Positions 35,193-44,500 of a stretch of DNA of 64,000 nt are shown one piece after another. The translations under genes were made by a program, and so were the position numbers. The notes beneath the pieces are model-generated. The model searched no databases, was not told the origin of the DNA, and worked only from the letters and a program-made list of their open reading frames with translations. Position 1 is the stretch's first letter. Each line of letters begins with the position of its first letter. This stretch comes from Segetibacter aerophilus (GTDB taxonomy: Bacteria; Bacteroidota; Bacteroidia; Chitinophagales; Chitinophagaceae): the NCBI RefSeq assembly GCF_007991655.1, contig NZ_BJYT01000006.1, positions 62,001-126,000 of the forward strand, read 5' to 3'.

Positions 35193-36125
35193 ATGTCCAC
35201 TATACTTATTACAGGGGGAACCGGTTTACTGGGTTCAGCTCTTACAGAACTACTTACTTCCAAGGGACATGATGTTATTATTTTAACAAGAGAACAAAAG
35301 TCTTCCCACAGTCCAAATATTTCTTACGCTGTTTGGAATGTAAAAGATCAGAATATCGACAAGAACGCGGTAAGCCGCGCCGATTATATTATCCATCTTG
35401 CCGGGGCAGGAGTAGCAGACAAAAGGTGGACAAAAGATAGAAAAAAAGAAATAGTAGAAAGCCGTACAGAGAGTAGTGCACTGTTGGTGAAGGCAATAAA
35501 AGAAATACCAAATAAGGTAAAAGCTGTAATCAGCGCTTCTGCAATCGGCTACTATGGTGACGATGAAAAAAGATCAGCTAAAAAACCGGCTTTTACAGAA
35601 GACATGAGACCGGATAAAGAGTTTCTTGGTGATACGTGCCGGCTGTGGGAGGAAAGTATTGAGCCGGTACAAAAAGAAGGCAAAAGACTTGTAAAGCTTA
35701 GAATAGGCATTGTCTTAAGTAATGATGGAGGTGCTTTACCGGAATTTAAAAAGCCAATTAAATTCGGAATAGCAGGTGTTTTAGGTAGCGGTAAACAAGT
35801 AATTAGTTGGATACATATAGAAGATGTATGTAGAATGTTTCTGTTTGCAATTGAAAATGAAAACATGCATGGCGTTTACAACGCTGTTGCCCCAACTCCT
35901 GTAAGAAACAAAGACCTGACAATTTTGTTAGCTGAAAAAATGAAGGGGCGATTTTTCATTCATGCTCATGTACCGGCAATTGCGCTTAGACTAATGCTGG
36001 GAGAGATGAGCGTTGAAGTATTAAAGAGCGCGACCGTAAGCTCAGACAAAGTAAGAGTTGACGGCTTCACCTTCAAGTACCCAACGATCGAAGGAGCTTT
36101 AGAAAACCTGGTAAACGAAAAGTAA
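35193..36125 (+). CDS. TIGR01777 family NAD-dependent epimerase/oxidoreductase
   Basis: A 310-residue extended SDR protein (SDR39U1/YfcH type). N-terminal MSTILITGGTGLLGS, central SASAIGYYG and the family's FxEDxxPxxxFLGxxCxxWE pattern (FTEDMRPDKEFLGDTCRLWEE), and a C-terminal DUF1731-type tail with LGEMSVEVLKSATVSSDKV. The physiological substrate is not established. The ORF opens 12 codons earlier, but the ATG at 35193 is where the Rossmann fold begins. Confidence 0.88.
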   Translation: MSTILITGGTGLLGSALTELLTSKGHDVIILTREQKSSHSPNISYAVWNVKDQNIDKNAVSRADYIIHLAGAGVADKRWTKDRKKEIVESRTESSALLVKAIKEIPNKVKAVISASAIGYYGDDEKRSAKKPAFTEDMRPDKEFLGDTCRLWEESIEPVQKEGKRLVKLRIGIVLSNDGGALPEFKKPIKFGIAGVLGSGKQVISWIHIEDVCRMFLFAIENENMHGVYNAVAPTPVRNKDLTILLAEKMKGRFFIHAHVPAIALRLMLGEMSVEVLKSATVSSDKVRVDGFTFKYPTIEGALENLVNEK

Positions 36126-36154
36126 CAAGTCTTCAGATCGCGCAAAAAATTCCC

Positions 36155-36943
36155 TTACAAATCATCTGATTGAAATTTCCTAAAGCTGATAAAGTAGTAA
36201 AGGGCAAGATAAACAGCCGTCATCGTTAATAACGCAGGAGTGTTGTAAGATGCCAGGAACTGATTTATGATAGCTTTTCCGAAGGGAATACGGATAAGAT
36301 TGTCGGTTGTTTCAAGTGGAAGATAGCGCCCGAAGTTATCTGTGTAATGGTTAAGAAAAGCTGCAAGCATGTTTTCAAGAATTAGCGTGTACAAGAAAAA
36401 TACGCCAATTGTTATTCCCGCCCTTTTGAATAGAAGACTAAAAAGTAATGCTGCAGAACAGTAGCTGACAGCCTGTATAAAAAAATAGAAGACGTATTCG
36501 ATTTTCTCAAAAGTGAAAGAAGCCGGATTTTCGTACAAACCAAAAAGTAAAGCAGTGATGAAAACTGCGACTGTCGCAACAAGAGCAACGACGATTGTAA
36601 GCGCGATTTTCACTAAAATAAATTCCTTTCGACTCCACCCGTCTATAATGTTTTGCCGGTGTGTTTTATAACTGTACTCGTTGGTGAAAGAAATGATAAT
36701 CAGCAACCCGAGCATAAACATTAAAAAGCTGCTGATGTAACTTACCATGTGCCAGATATCAGGAAAGTCAAAGAGTGCGCCCATAACAGTTTTGGACATT
36801 TCATTATTCTTTGGGGCTAAAGACCAAATCTGGTGAGCGATGTAAATGGCGCCAAAAACGCTGATCAGGTATAAAATGGACAAAACCCAGAAGGTGCGGT
36901 AATTCTTAACCTTCATCCATTCAACTTTTAAAAGCTGGAACAT
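36155..36943 (-). CDS. ABC transporter permease (ABC-2 type)
   Basis: A 262-residue membrane protein with about six helices, an amphipathic start (MFQLLKVEWMKVKNYRTFW) typical of ABC-2 permeases, and a GWSRKEF coupling-helix-like loop. It starts 14 nt after the ATPase gene stop, so the two form a two-gene exporter. Substrate unknown. Confidence 0.85.
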   Translation of the reverse strand: MFQLLKVEWMKVKNYRTFWVLSILYLISVFGAIYIAHQIWSLAPKNNEMSKTVMGALFDFPDIWHMVSYISSFLMFMLGLLIIISFTNEYSYKTHRQNIIDGWSRKEFILVKIALTIVVALVATVAVFITALLFGLYENPASFTFEKIEYVFYFFIQAVSYCSAALLFSLLFKRAGITIGVFFLYTLILENMLAAFLNHYTDNFGRYLPLETTDNLIRIPFGKAIINQFLASYNTPALLTMTAVYLALYYFISFRKFQSDDL

Positions 36944-36957
36944 TTGTATAAAGAGTT

Positions 36958-37851
36958 TTAATTATTAGTAAGCTCAAAAAACTTTGCTTCGAGACTTTTC
37001 TTTTTAAGCAGAAGATGATTAAGAGCAACTCCACTATTAAAGCAATGCCGATTGATTGCTTCAAGATCAGCCGTGCCGGAGGGATAGAGGGCATGAATAC
37101 AATTGCTTTGCTTTTTTATAGTTGTATATCCAGGTAAGCCTGAAGCGACCAGCTCAAGCTGAGAAAGATTATTTGCCGATATTTCTACGATGTCTTCATT
37201 CACCAGTATTTCATCTACCGGCCCTGAAGCCAGCAATTTTCCTCTTTTCATTATGGCTACGTGTGTACACACCTTTTCAACTTCGTCTAGCATATGGCTG
37301 GCCATAATAATCGTTTTGCCTTCCCCGGCAAGTCGTTTAATCAATTCACGGATTTCTGCTATCCCTACGGGATCAAGTCCGTTAGTGGGTTCATCAAAAA
37401 CCAACACGGTGGGATTACCTAACAAAGCAGAGGCAATGGCGAGCCTTTGTTTCATTCCCAAGGAATAGGTGCTAAACTTACTTGTTCTTCTTTCCGTAAG
37501 ATTTACTTTTTCAAGCGCTGCAGGTATATTTTCTCTTCCTTTTCCCTTGATTTCGGCTGCGATAGCAAGGTTTCTTTCGCCTGATAAGTAGTGATAGAAG
37601 TTGGGGGTTTCAAGTAAGGTCCCGATGTCTTTTCTTAGGATTGAAGTGGCAGGCTTTCCAAAAAATTCAAAGCTTCCTGACGTTGGTTTCAAAACATCCA
37701 TCACAATACCAAGCATGGTAGTTTTTCCACTTCCATTAGGGCCCAGTATTCCAAAAACACTTCCTTCCGGAACGTCAAACGAAACATTATTTAAGGCCTG
37801 AATTTTTCCGTAAAATTTAGTGATACCGTTTAAGCTAAGTACAGGTTGCAC
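36958..37851 (-). CDS. ABC transporter ATP-binding protein
   Basis: A 297-residue ATPase: Walker A GPNGSGKT, ABC signature YSLGMKQRLAIASALLG, Walker B VLVFDEPTNGLDP, switch His in IMASHMLDEV, and a C-terminal DUF4162-like extension. Encoded just upstream of its permease on the same strand. Confidence 0.93.
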   Translation of the reverse strand: MQPVLSLNGITKFYGKIQALNNVSFDVPEGSVFGILGPNGSGKTTMLGIVMDVLKPTSGSFEFFGKPATSILRKDIGTLLETPNFYHYLSGERNLAIAAEIKGKGRENIPAALEKVNLTERRTSKFSTYSLGMKQRLAIASALLGNPTVLVFDEPTNGLDPVGIAEIRELIKRLAGEGKTIIMASHMLDEVEKVCTHVAIMKRGKLLASGPVDEILVNEDIVEISANNLSQLELVASGLPGYTTIKKQSNCIHALYPSGTADLEAINRHCFNSGVALNHLLLKKKSLEAKFFELTNN

Positions 37852-37930
37852 AGTTAGTTGCAGTTTATTAAGCAGGTAAAATAGATGCTTTTGGCCGTAT
37901 TGAAAAAACTATTTAAAAGGCATCAAACCT

Positions 37931-38812
37931 TTAGATGCTAAATAGAATAACGTAGAGCCAAACAAAAGGAGTGGCAAGTATTAAACTATCAAAACGGTCA
38001 AGGAAACCGCCATGTCCCGGCATTAGTTGTCCGCTGTCTTTTACGCCCGCCATTCTTTTCAACTTGCTTTCAAGTAGATCACCGCTCGTACCAACAATTG
38101 CAGCGATCAAGGAAATGACAATAAGGGTTGCAATATCTTTTATATTAAAAAGATAATAACCGCCGAGGGTCACTACAGCAACGCAGAGAAGAGCACCGCC
38201 GCCGGTTCCCTCCCAGGTCTTTTTAGGCGAGATTTTTGAAAAAGGGGTTTTTCCGATAAAGGAGCCAACGATGTAAGCCATCGTATCATTTATCCAGATG
38301 GAAGCGATTAGAATAATAGGAATGATCCAACCGGTGTCTAAAAAAACATGAGAACCTTGCGCAACAAGACCGGTACTTCTAATACCAATCATCAAGCCCC
38401 AGCTAACGGAAATGTACAAGAGACCAAGAAGCGAGTAACCTAAAGTTTTCACGGAGAAATCTTTTGTAAGAAAAATGAGCCATATCGGAAGCACAACTCC
38501 CGAGACCAATAGCAATACTTTGCCGATGATGTGCAACGGTAGGTTGCTAATCGTATAGCCACCGCCTGCCATAAAAAGCATAAAAGCCCAACCTGCTATC
38601 ATTACTCCATATTTATGTATGGGAGTTATTTTTTGATATTCGGGATCTATTAAGCCTATTAATTTTTGATATTCTACCCAGCAGCCAAAGTGTACAACAG
38701 AAAACAAAATGAGGAAGCTCCAGTGATTCCAGAGTAGACCGGCCAGCATAATAATCACAAATACTACGGCAGTTGTCGCGCGTGTTTTAAAGGTCTGAAC
38801 GTTAAAGGCCAT
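37931..38812 (-). CDS. cdsA: Phosphatidate cytidylyltransferase (CDP-diacylglycerol synthase)
   Basis: A 293-residue, eight-helix membrane enzyme converting phosphatidic acid and CTP to CDP-diacylglycerol for phospholipid synthesis. The family signature is intact: SKLKRMAGVKDSGQ followed by PGHGGFLDRFDSL, together with SPKKTWEGTGGG. It is followed by the ABC pair and preceded by DUF2007 and CPBP genes on the same strand, a gene neighbourhood common in this phylum. Confidence 0.94.
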   Translation of the reverse strand: MAFNVQTFKTRATTAVVFVIIMLAGLLWNHWSFLILFSVVHFGCWVEYQKLIGLIDPEYQKITPIHKYGVMIAGWAFMLFMAGGGYTISNLPLHIIGKVLLLVSGVVLPIWLIFLTKDFSVKTLGYSLLGLLYISVSWGLMIGIRSTGLVAQGSHVFLDTGWIIPIILIASIWINDTMAYIVGSFIGKTPFSKISPKKTWEGTGGGALLCVAVVTLGGYYLFNIKDIATLIVISLIAAIVGTSGDLLESKLKRMAGVKDSGQLMPGHGGFLDRFDSLILATPFVWLYVILFSI

Positions 38813-38879
38813 GTTTATATAATTGAGCTAATGGGTTGGAAGTATCTAAAACGAGCGTAGCCGGTGAGGTTTGGTTGCG

Positions 38880-38900
38880 GTACAAGTGAGTGACACAACG
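38880..38900. repeat. Dispersed repeat, single half-site (locus 6)
   Basis: GTACAAGTGAGTGACACAAC followed by GATGATG: a degenerate reverse-complement arm with the same GATGATG flank seen at 61546. Lies in the 156-bp gap between DUF2007 and cdsA. Confidence 0.55.
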
Positions 38901-38968
38901 ATGATGAAAAGAGAACTACTGTTAGCAACCAAAAAAATTTCAGAGTTATTTGCAAACACTACGGGTAA

Positions 38969-39178
38969 CTAATTCAGTAATCCTTTGTCTACCAAGTGTC
39001 GGGCTATATCTTTTAATAAAACGGGAACATAAACTTCTATGTCGCCAAAATTAAGGTAGCTGCTATCCTGCTTGTTCACCAGCAAAACAGGTACGCTGTT
39101 TTCCTCGAGCATTCCCTTTATAATACTGGCCTGAGGGAGGTTGCGGGTAGCGTAAAGAAGATGCCATTTATGTGTCAT
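38969..39178 (-). CDS. DUF2007 domain protein (putative signal-transducing protein)
   Basis: A 69-residue protein. The opening LLYATRNLPQASIIKGMLEENSVPVLLVN fits the DUF2007 fold, a small alpha/beta domain related to GlnB-like folds. It begins 20 nt after the CPBP gene stop, so cotranscription is likely. Function unknown. Confidence 0.85.
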   Translation of the reverse strand: MTHKWHLLYATRNLPQASIIKGMLEENSVPVLLVNKQDSSYLNFGDIEVYVPVLLKDIARHLVDKGLLN

Positions 39179-39198
39179 ACTTATTATCGTAAAAGCGA

Positions 39199-40125
39199 TT
39201 ATGCAATATAATCATTATCATCACTGGTTACAATTGAAGGCAATACTTCATCACTTTTCTTCTTAATGAAGTAAATAATGCCAATGCCAATGATGAGACT
39301 CACAAAGGCGCCATACAGGGGGACAGAATAATCATCGCCGGCAAGTTTCTTTATTGTTTCGCTACGGTTCGCATAATAAACAGATAAAACGGCGAAGGCA
39401 TTATTTAGAAAATGAATAAGAATAGTATACCACAGGTTTCGGGTTACATAATAAACAACGCCGAGAATTAGGCCTAGAGTAAAAATGGGTAGTATTTTAA
39501 AGAATGTGCCATGCAGCAAAGCAAACACAACAGACGACACGACTATAGCAAGCCATGGTCGGTGGCTAATGCGGAGCAGCGCCTTTTGCAATGAACCTCT
39601 AAAAAACAATTCTTCACCAATTGCCGGCAGGAGGGCCATAATAAATAGGTTAATCAACAAGTCTCCAAAGTTTTTCATCTGCAGGAAGACTTGTAGTGCA
39701 CGGTTATACATCGCCTCCATTTCTAAAAGCGACTTTTGAAGCCCACCGAAGTTAATCTTGCCATTTATTTCACCCAACCAACCGATAAAGGGCTGAATTG
39801 TACATAACAGCAGGAATGCCGCTCCGAATAAGATGATTGAAGCATCTTTTTGAATACCTATATAAGGAAGCGACTTCGGAGAGGAGTAATAACCAAAGAA
39901 TAATGAAGGCAGTATAAAAGATATTATTGAACCTGCCAATTGAGCCCATTTGAACTTGTCGATGACATCTGGTGAAACAACTGCACTCTTGTTAAGCAGC
40001 ACGCCTGCAATGTCGCCAAAAAAGAAGGTGGAAACAGCAGAATTCAAAATAAGAAATCCACCTGCCAGCCCCAAAAAAGCCAGAAACTGCACTGCCGGAG
40101 GTTGATATTTTAAGTAAGTCTTCAT
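39199..40125 (-). CDS. CPBP family intramembrane glutamic endopeptidase
   Basis: A 308-residue, roughly eight-helix protein with the full CPBP active site: EELFFRG (EExxxR), FALLHG (FxxxH) and HFLNNAF (HxxxN). Family members cleave prenylated or bacteriocin-like substrates within the membrane; the substrate here is unknown. First gene of the CPBP-DUF2007 pair upstream of cdsA. Confidence 0.9.
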   Translation of the reverse strand: MKTYLKYQPPAVQFLAFLGLAGGFLILNSAVSTFFFGDIAGVLLNKSAVVSPDVIDKFKWAQLAGSIISFILPSLFFGYYSSPKSLPYIGIQKDASIILFGAAFLLLCTIQPFIGWLGEINGKINFGGLQKSLLEMEAMYNRALQVFLQMKNFGDLLINLFIMALLPAIGEELFFRGSLQKALLRISHRPWLAIVVSSVVFALLHGTFFKILPIFTLGLILGVVYYVTRNLWYTILIHFLNNAFAVLSVYYANRSETIKKLAGDDYSVPLYGAFVSLIIGIGIIYFIKKKSDEVLPSIVTSDDNDYIA

Positions 40126-40252
40126 AAATCAGCTACGAATAAGAATGTAAGTTTGCGTTTTAAAAAATAGTCGTGCAAGATACAGGATGCAACTTATAAA
40201 CAACAGGTTGCAACGTTGTGTTGGCAGGCTTTAAAGGATTTTTACAAGTATC

Positions 40253-41290
40253 ATGATCACTATCGGCAACATACAATTAACAGGCTTTCCGCTTCTACTT
40301 GCTCCCATGGAAGACGTAAGCGATCCTCCATTTAGGGCAGTGTGTAAAGAAAACGGAGCGGACCTTATGTACACTGAATTTATTAGCAGCGAGGGCCTGA
40401 TAAGAGACGCTATTAAGAGCCGCAAGAAGCTTGATATTTTTGATTATGAAAAGCCGATAGGCATACAAATTTTTGGTGGTGACGAGGACAGCCTTGCCAT
40501 GGCTGCAAAAATTGTTGATGTAACAAATCCTGATTTACTTGATATCAACTTTGGTTGTCCTGTAAAAAAAGTTGCCTGTAAAGGTGCCGGGGCCGGCGTG
40601 CTGAAAGACATAGATTTGATGGTTCGCCTAACCGATGCAGTTGTAAAATCTACTAGCCTGCCTGTTACAGTTAAGACCCGTCTTGGCTGGGATGAACAGA
40701 CAAAGAATATAGAGGAAGTTGCCGAGCGTTTGCAAGACGTAGGGATAAAAGCATTAGCTATCCATGGCCGTACACGTAGCCAGATGTACAAGGGTGAAGC
40801 CGATTGGTCGCTTATCGCGAAAGTTAAAAACAATCCCCGCATTCAAATACCCATTTTTGGTAATGGCGATATAGATAGTCCGCAAAAAACGGTAGAGTAC
40901 AAGAACCGCTACTGCGTGGACGGTATTATGATTGGTCGTGCTGCCATCGGTTATCCTTGGATTTTTCGCGAGATCCATCATTATATGCAAACGGGCGAGC
41001 TACTTCCTTCGCCGACAGTGGAGGAAAGGGTAGAGGTAAGTAAAAATCATTTGCGCAAGTCAGTCGAATGGAAAGGGCCGGTTGTAGGTATCAATGAAAT
41101 GCGCAGGCATTATTCAAATTACCTAAAAGGCTTACCTGGAATCAAAGAATTCAGAAACAAACTCGTGACTTTAAAAGAAGTAGAAGAGGTAGAAGCAGTA
41201 TTGGATGAAGTTCAGGAACACTATCAAGGTTTTGAAGTGGAAAGGGCACCAATTGTGTTAGAGAATTATCATGAGCACTGCGCGGTGTAA
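40253..41290 (+). CDS. dusB: tRNA-dihydrouridine synthase B
   Basis: A 345-residue flavoprotein reducing uridine to dihydrouridine in tRNA. TIM-barrel with LLAPMEDVSDPPFR, the catalytic-loop DINFGCPVKKVACKGAGAG (conserved Cys), AIHGRTRSQMYKG and GIMIGRAAIGYPWIF. Complete. Transcribed away from the CPBP gene across a 127-bp divergent gap. Confidence 0.95.
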   Translation: MITIGNIQLTGFPLLLAPMEDVSDPPFRAVCKENGADLMYTEFISSEGLIRDAIKSRKKLDIFDYEKPIGIQIFGGDEDSLAMAAKIVDVTNPDLLDINFGCPVKKVACKGAGAGVLKDIDLMVRLTDAVVKSTSLPVTVKTRLGWDEQTKNIEEVAERLQDVGIKALAIHGRTRSQMYKGEADWSLIAKVKNNPRIQIPIFGNGDIDSPQKTVEYKNRYCVDGIMIGRAAIGYPWIFREIHHYMQTGELLPSPTVEERVEVSKNHLRKSVEWKGPVVGINEMRRHYSNYLKGLPGIKEFRNKLVTLKEVEEVEAVLDEVQEHYQGFEVERAPIVLENYHEHCAV

Positions 41291-41487
41291 GAACTGGGAT
41301 TAGAAAATTGGATTTAAAGATTGTTTTGATAGTCGGCTTTGGAATACTCCTTTACACTCGTCGCGTCGCCTCGTGTGCTCTTGCCTTTTATTCGTCGCTT
41401 AGTTAAAATCTTCAATACTCTATATGATCTACTCAAACCGCCGGCCTTAGTTCCTGTGAACCCAAAAAGTCCAACCCTTTATACTTT

Positions 41488-41520
41488 CAAAAAAAAGATG
41501 CCTGATTTTATAAAAAGGCA
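41488..41520 (-). terminator. Terminator of the PorU2-like gene
   Basis: TGCCT/AGGCA stem followed on the minus strand by TCTTTTTTTTG, 38 nt past the stop at 41558. Short stem, so moderate confidence. Confidence 0.5.
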
Positions 41521-41557
41521 AAAGATGTAGCAACCAGAACCACAAGACAACACTCTT

Positions 41558-44500
41558 TTACTGCTTCTGAACCTTATAAGTACTTACCACATTTCCTTCG
41601 TTGATCTTTACAACATAAGTACCGCTTGCCCACGTTTTCATGTTAACCTGTACGGTTCCGTTTATTTTCTTCTGCCACAACTGCTGACCAAAAACATTCA
41701 ATATTCTTACATCAGCAACCTTTCCATCCTGCCTGCTTACACTAATGTTTAAAATGTCTTTTACAGGATTAGGGTAAACCTGTATAGTCACTCCACTTGC
41801 CACCGTTACCAGCCTTACACTTGAATATTTTACCAAGCCATCATTATCCAACATTTTTAGCCGGTAGTAGTTCTTACCCAACAATGGGCTCTGGTGCAGG
41901 AATGAGTAATTTTTATCGTTAGCAACAGAAGTTCGTTGTGGCTCAACAATGCCAAAGCTGGCAAAGTTGCTGCCTGTAGTGCTGTACTGAACTTCATACT
42001 GCTTCATATTCGCCTCCGCTGCGACTGACCAAAAAGTCTTTACCACGCTGTTTTGCAAAACTGCATTAAAATCAACAAGCGTTACCGGCATTACTTGGCC
42101 ACGGTCGACGTAGACATATTTATAAAGAAAATTATTAAAGCTGAATTGTTCCGGTTGGTGACCTGTCTCGGGGTTCATCTCGACGTATAAATTGTACCAT
42201 CCACTTAAAGAACTTACGTCTAAAGCAAGGTCTGCATGAAGAGTATCGACGGCAACTAACGGACGTAATTTCTGAGTAGGATAAACAAAAGAGTTATTAG
42301 AAGCATCATATAAAACAACCTTCACACTTAAGCTATCAAAGTTTGCCTTTGAAACATTTTTAAAGGCAAATCCTACATTAAGAATACCATTGTAAGCAGC
42401 CTTATTTAGTGTACCTACTGTATCAGGAATATTGTAGTAAAGGTTTGGAGCAATCGCACCTTCGGGAACCTGCACATATGCTACTCCCCATTTAGCCAGT
42501 TGATAAGGCGTTGCCGTAACAGAATCGGCATTGTTCATTTGCAACCTTATGTAGGGATACTTTGCTGCATCCAAACCGGAAACGTCAAACGAGTGCACGG
42601 AAGAGTCGAGTGTATACAACAACGTGTCGCTGTTGTCTTTCTTAATTCCATACACGTTTACTACGGGAACGTCGTTGTTCGATTCGTCGCGGGATCCTGT
42701 CCAATAAACGTTCTTCCATTCTTTTGCCGGGCCAAAAACGGGCGAATTGATAAAACCTTGTTGGTTAGGTGTAGTACAATTTACCGACAAGGTTATTCGA
42801 TCATAAATACCATTGCTCATTGCATAAGAAGGGGTGAAAGTGGTATCTCCTTTCTTGAAGACAAAGGCCCATGTGCGCGCATAATAAAAGGAGTCAATGG
42901 CTTTAAATCCGTAGCTCTTCAAGCGATGATACAAGGAGTTGCCTTTGCCATACAAGGAAGTATCCGCTGCCCAATTTTTTGCAAACGTATTGTAAGGCTC
43001 ATCAAGAATAAGTCTTACGGCAACATAAGAACCTTTGGGAATAGCATCTAAGAAATCAAGCGCGTTCTTACGAGTTTTGGCAGTCAAGTATTCGTATTCA
43101 AAATTATACTCGCGGCCGGCATCACATACAGCTCCTGCACCAAAGGGATTTGTGAGATTTTTTACAGGCAAAAAAGTAAGCGAGTCGAATACATTGAAAA
43201 TAACAGAATGACCTACGCAAGCGCTTTGAATATAATTTGAACCATCTACCGAAATACTGAAATGTTCATTCTCTGCTCCGCTGTATGGATACACCGAATT
43301 TGTAATGAACAGGTTGTGAGATTTGCTCTTGTAAGAAAATTTACGGGAGGCACTGTCCAACGTCAATCTCGTTAACTGCGATTGTAAGTGTTGGTAAAGA
43401 TGCCCTTGTTCGAAACCTGCTATTGCTTTGCTTCGGTAGGTGAAAGAAGAATTTTTCCAATGGAACTCGGTCACAGATTTCGGTGCAACCCTCCAGTAAT
43501 AAGTCACCCCATTCTGATACAGTATACCCGGATCAAACTCTATCGCTCCCCCTGGAGCTGTAGAGGTTTTAACTATTTTAACAGGAGAATTGAATAAAGC
43601 CGTAGTATCAAGTTCCATCAGATAATCCTTTACTACACTAAACGGGTTTACCGTAGAAGCAGTAAGCTTGATATCAGGCGAGGTAATAACCGAATAGTTA
43701 TAAGGGAAAACCGGTTTTATCTCGTCTTCAGAAATCGACACTTCAATTGTTGCAGAGTTATTATCCTCGCTCAATTCGCTTGTTGTATTATTATAATCTA
43801 CAAAGGCAGTTATTTTGTTCACGCCTTTATCCCGGCTTGCTATTACGGGTACATCTATTTCAACAGAGTCAATGAAATTGATAGAGGAAAATGTTTTAGT
43901 GAGAACAGTAAAAATTTCACCTGTTGGAATTTCGCGATTAATTCTGATCGTGACCGGAGTATTTGTAGCGCGACCAATATTGTTGAGTTTTACTTTCACT
44001 TTGAAACTGCTATCAGCAACCGAAACAAAAGAAGGGTTCACCTGCATCTGTGACTTTTCAACTACATAATCAGGCAAGTTTGAAGCATTAATTATAATTG
44101 CAGGATCACCATGATACGCGTATTGCTCAGAATGAACGCGACTATAATAATCGTTGGGATTTGTAGCATTTAAAGTCGTAGCAATCGCTTCTTTTATAAC
44201 CGTCCCAACGCTTTGATTATACCTTGTTTGTCCAAGCGCTTTATACAAATCAAGCGTGTATAAATTGAGGTAATTCACAACCCCAAAGCCGGTACTCGCG
44301 AGGTAGCCGATAGCACCCCTTTGAGGACTTAAAATAAACTTTTCTGAAATGGTAGATTTGTTCGTCAACCTGGCAGGCTCAAAAAGAAAATGGTCCCCGG
44401 CGCTGCAACCGTTTGCAATAAAAACAGGGTATTTTCCCTGGTTGTTATAATTCTCCGGGTTGTCAAGATTGAAGTCAAGATTGGTGCTGGAAGAATGTCC

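Noticed and set aside
41350-41385. GTCGCGTCGCCTCGTGTGCTC, similar to the dispersed repeat core
   Set aside because: It lacks the GTTGCG start and CTTGTAC end in the right spacing; match limited to CGTCGC words, so not counted as a copy.
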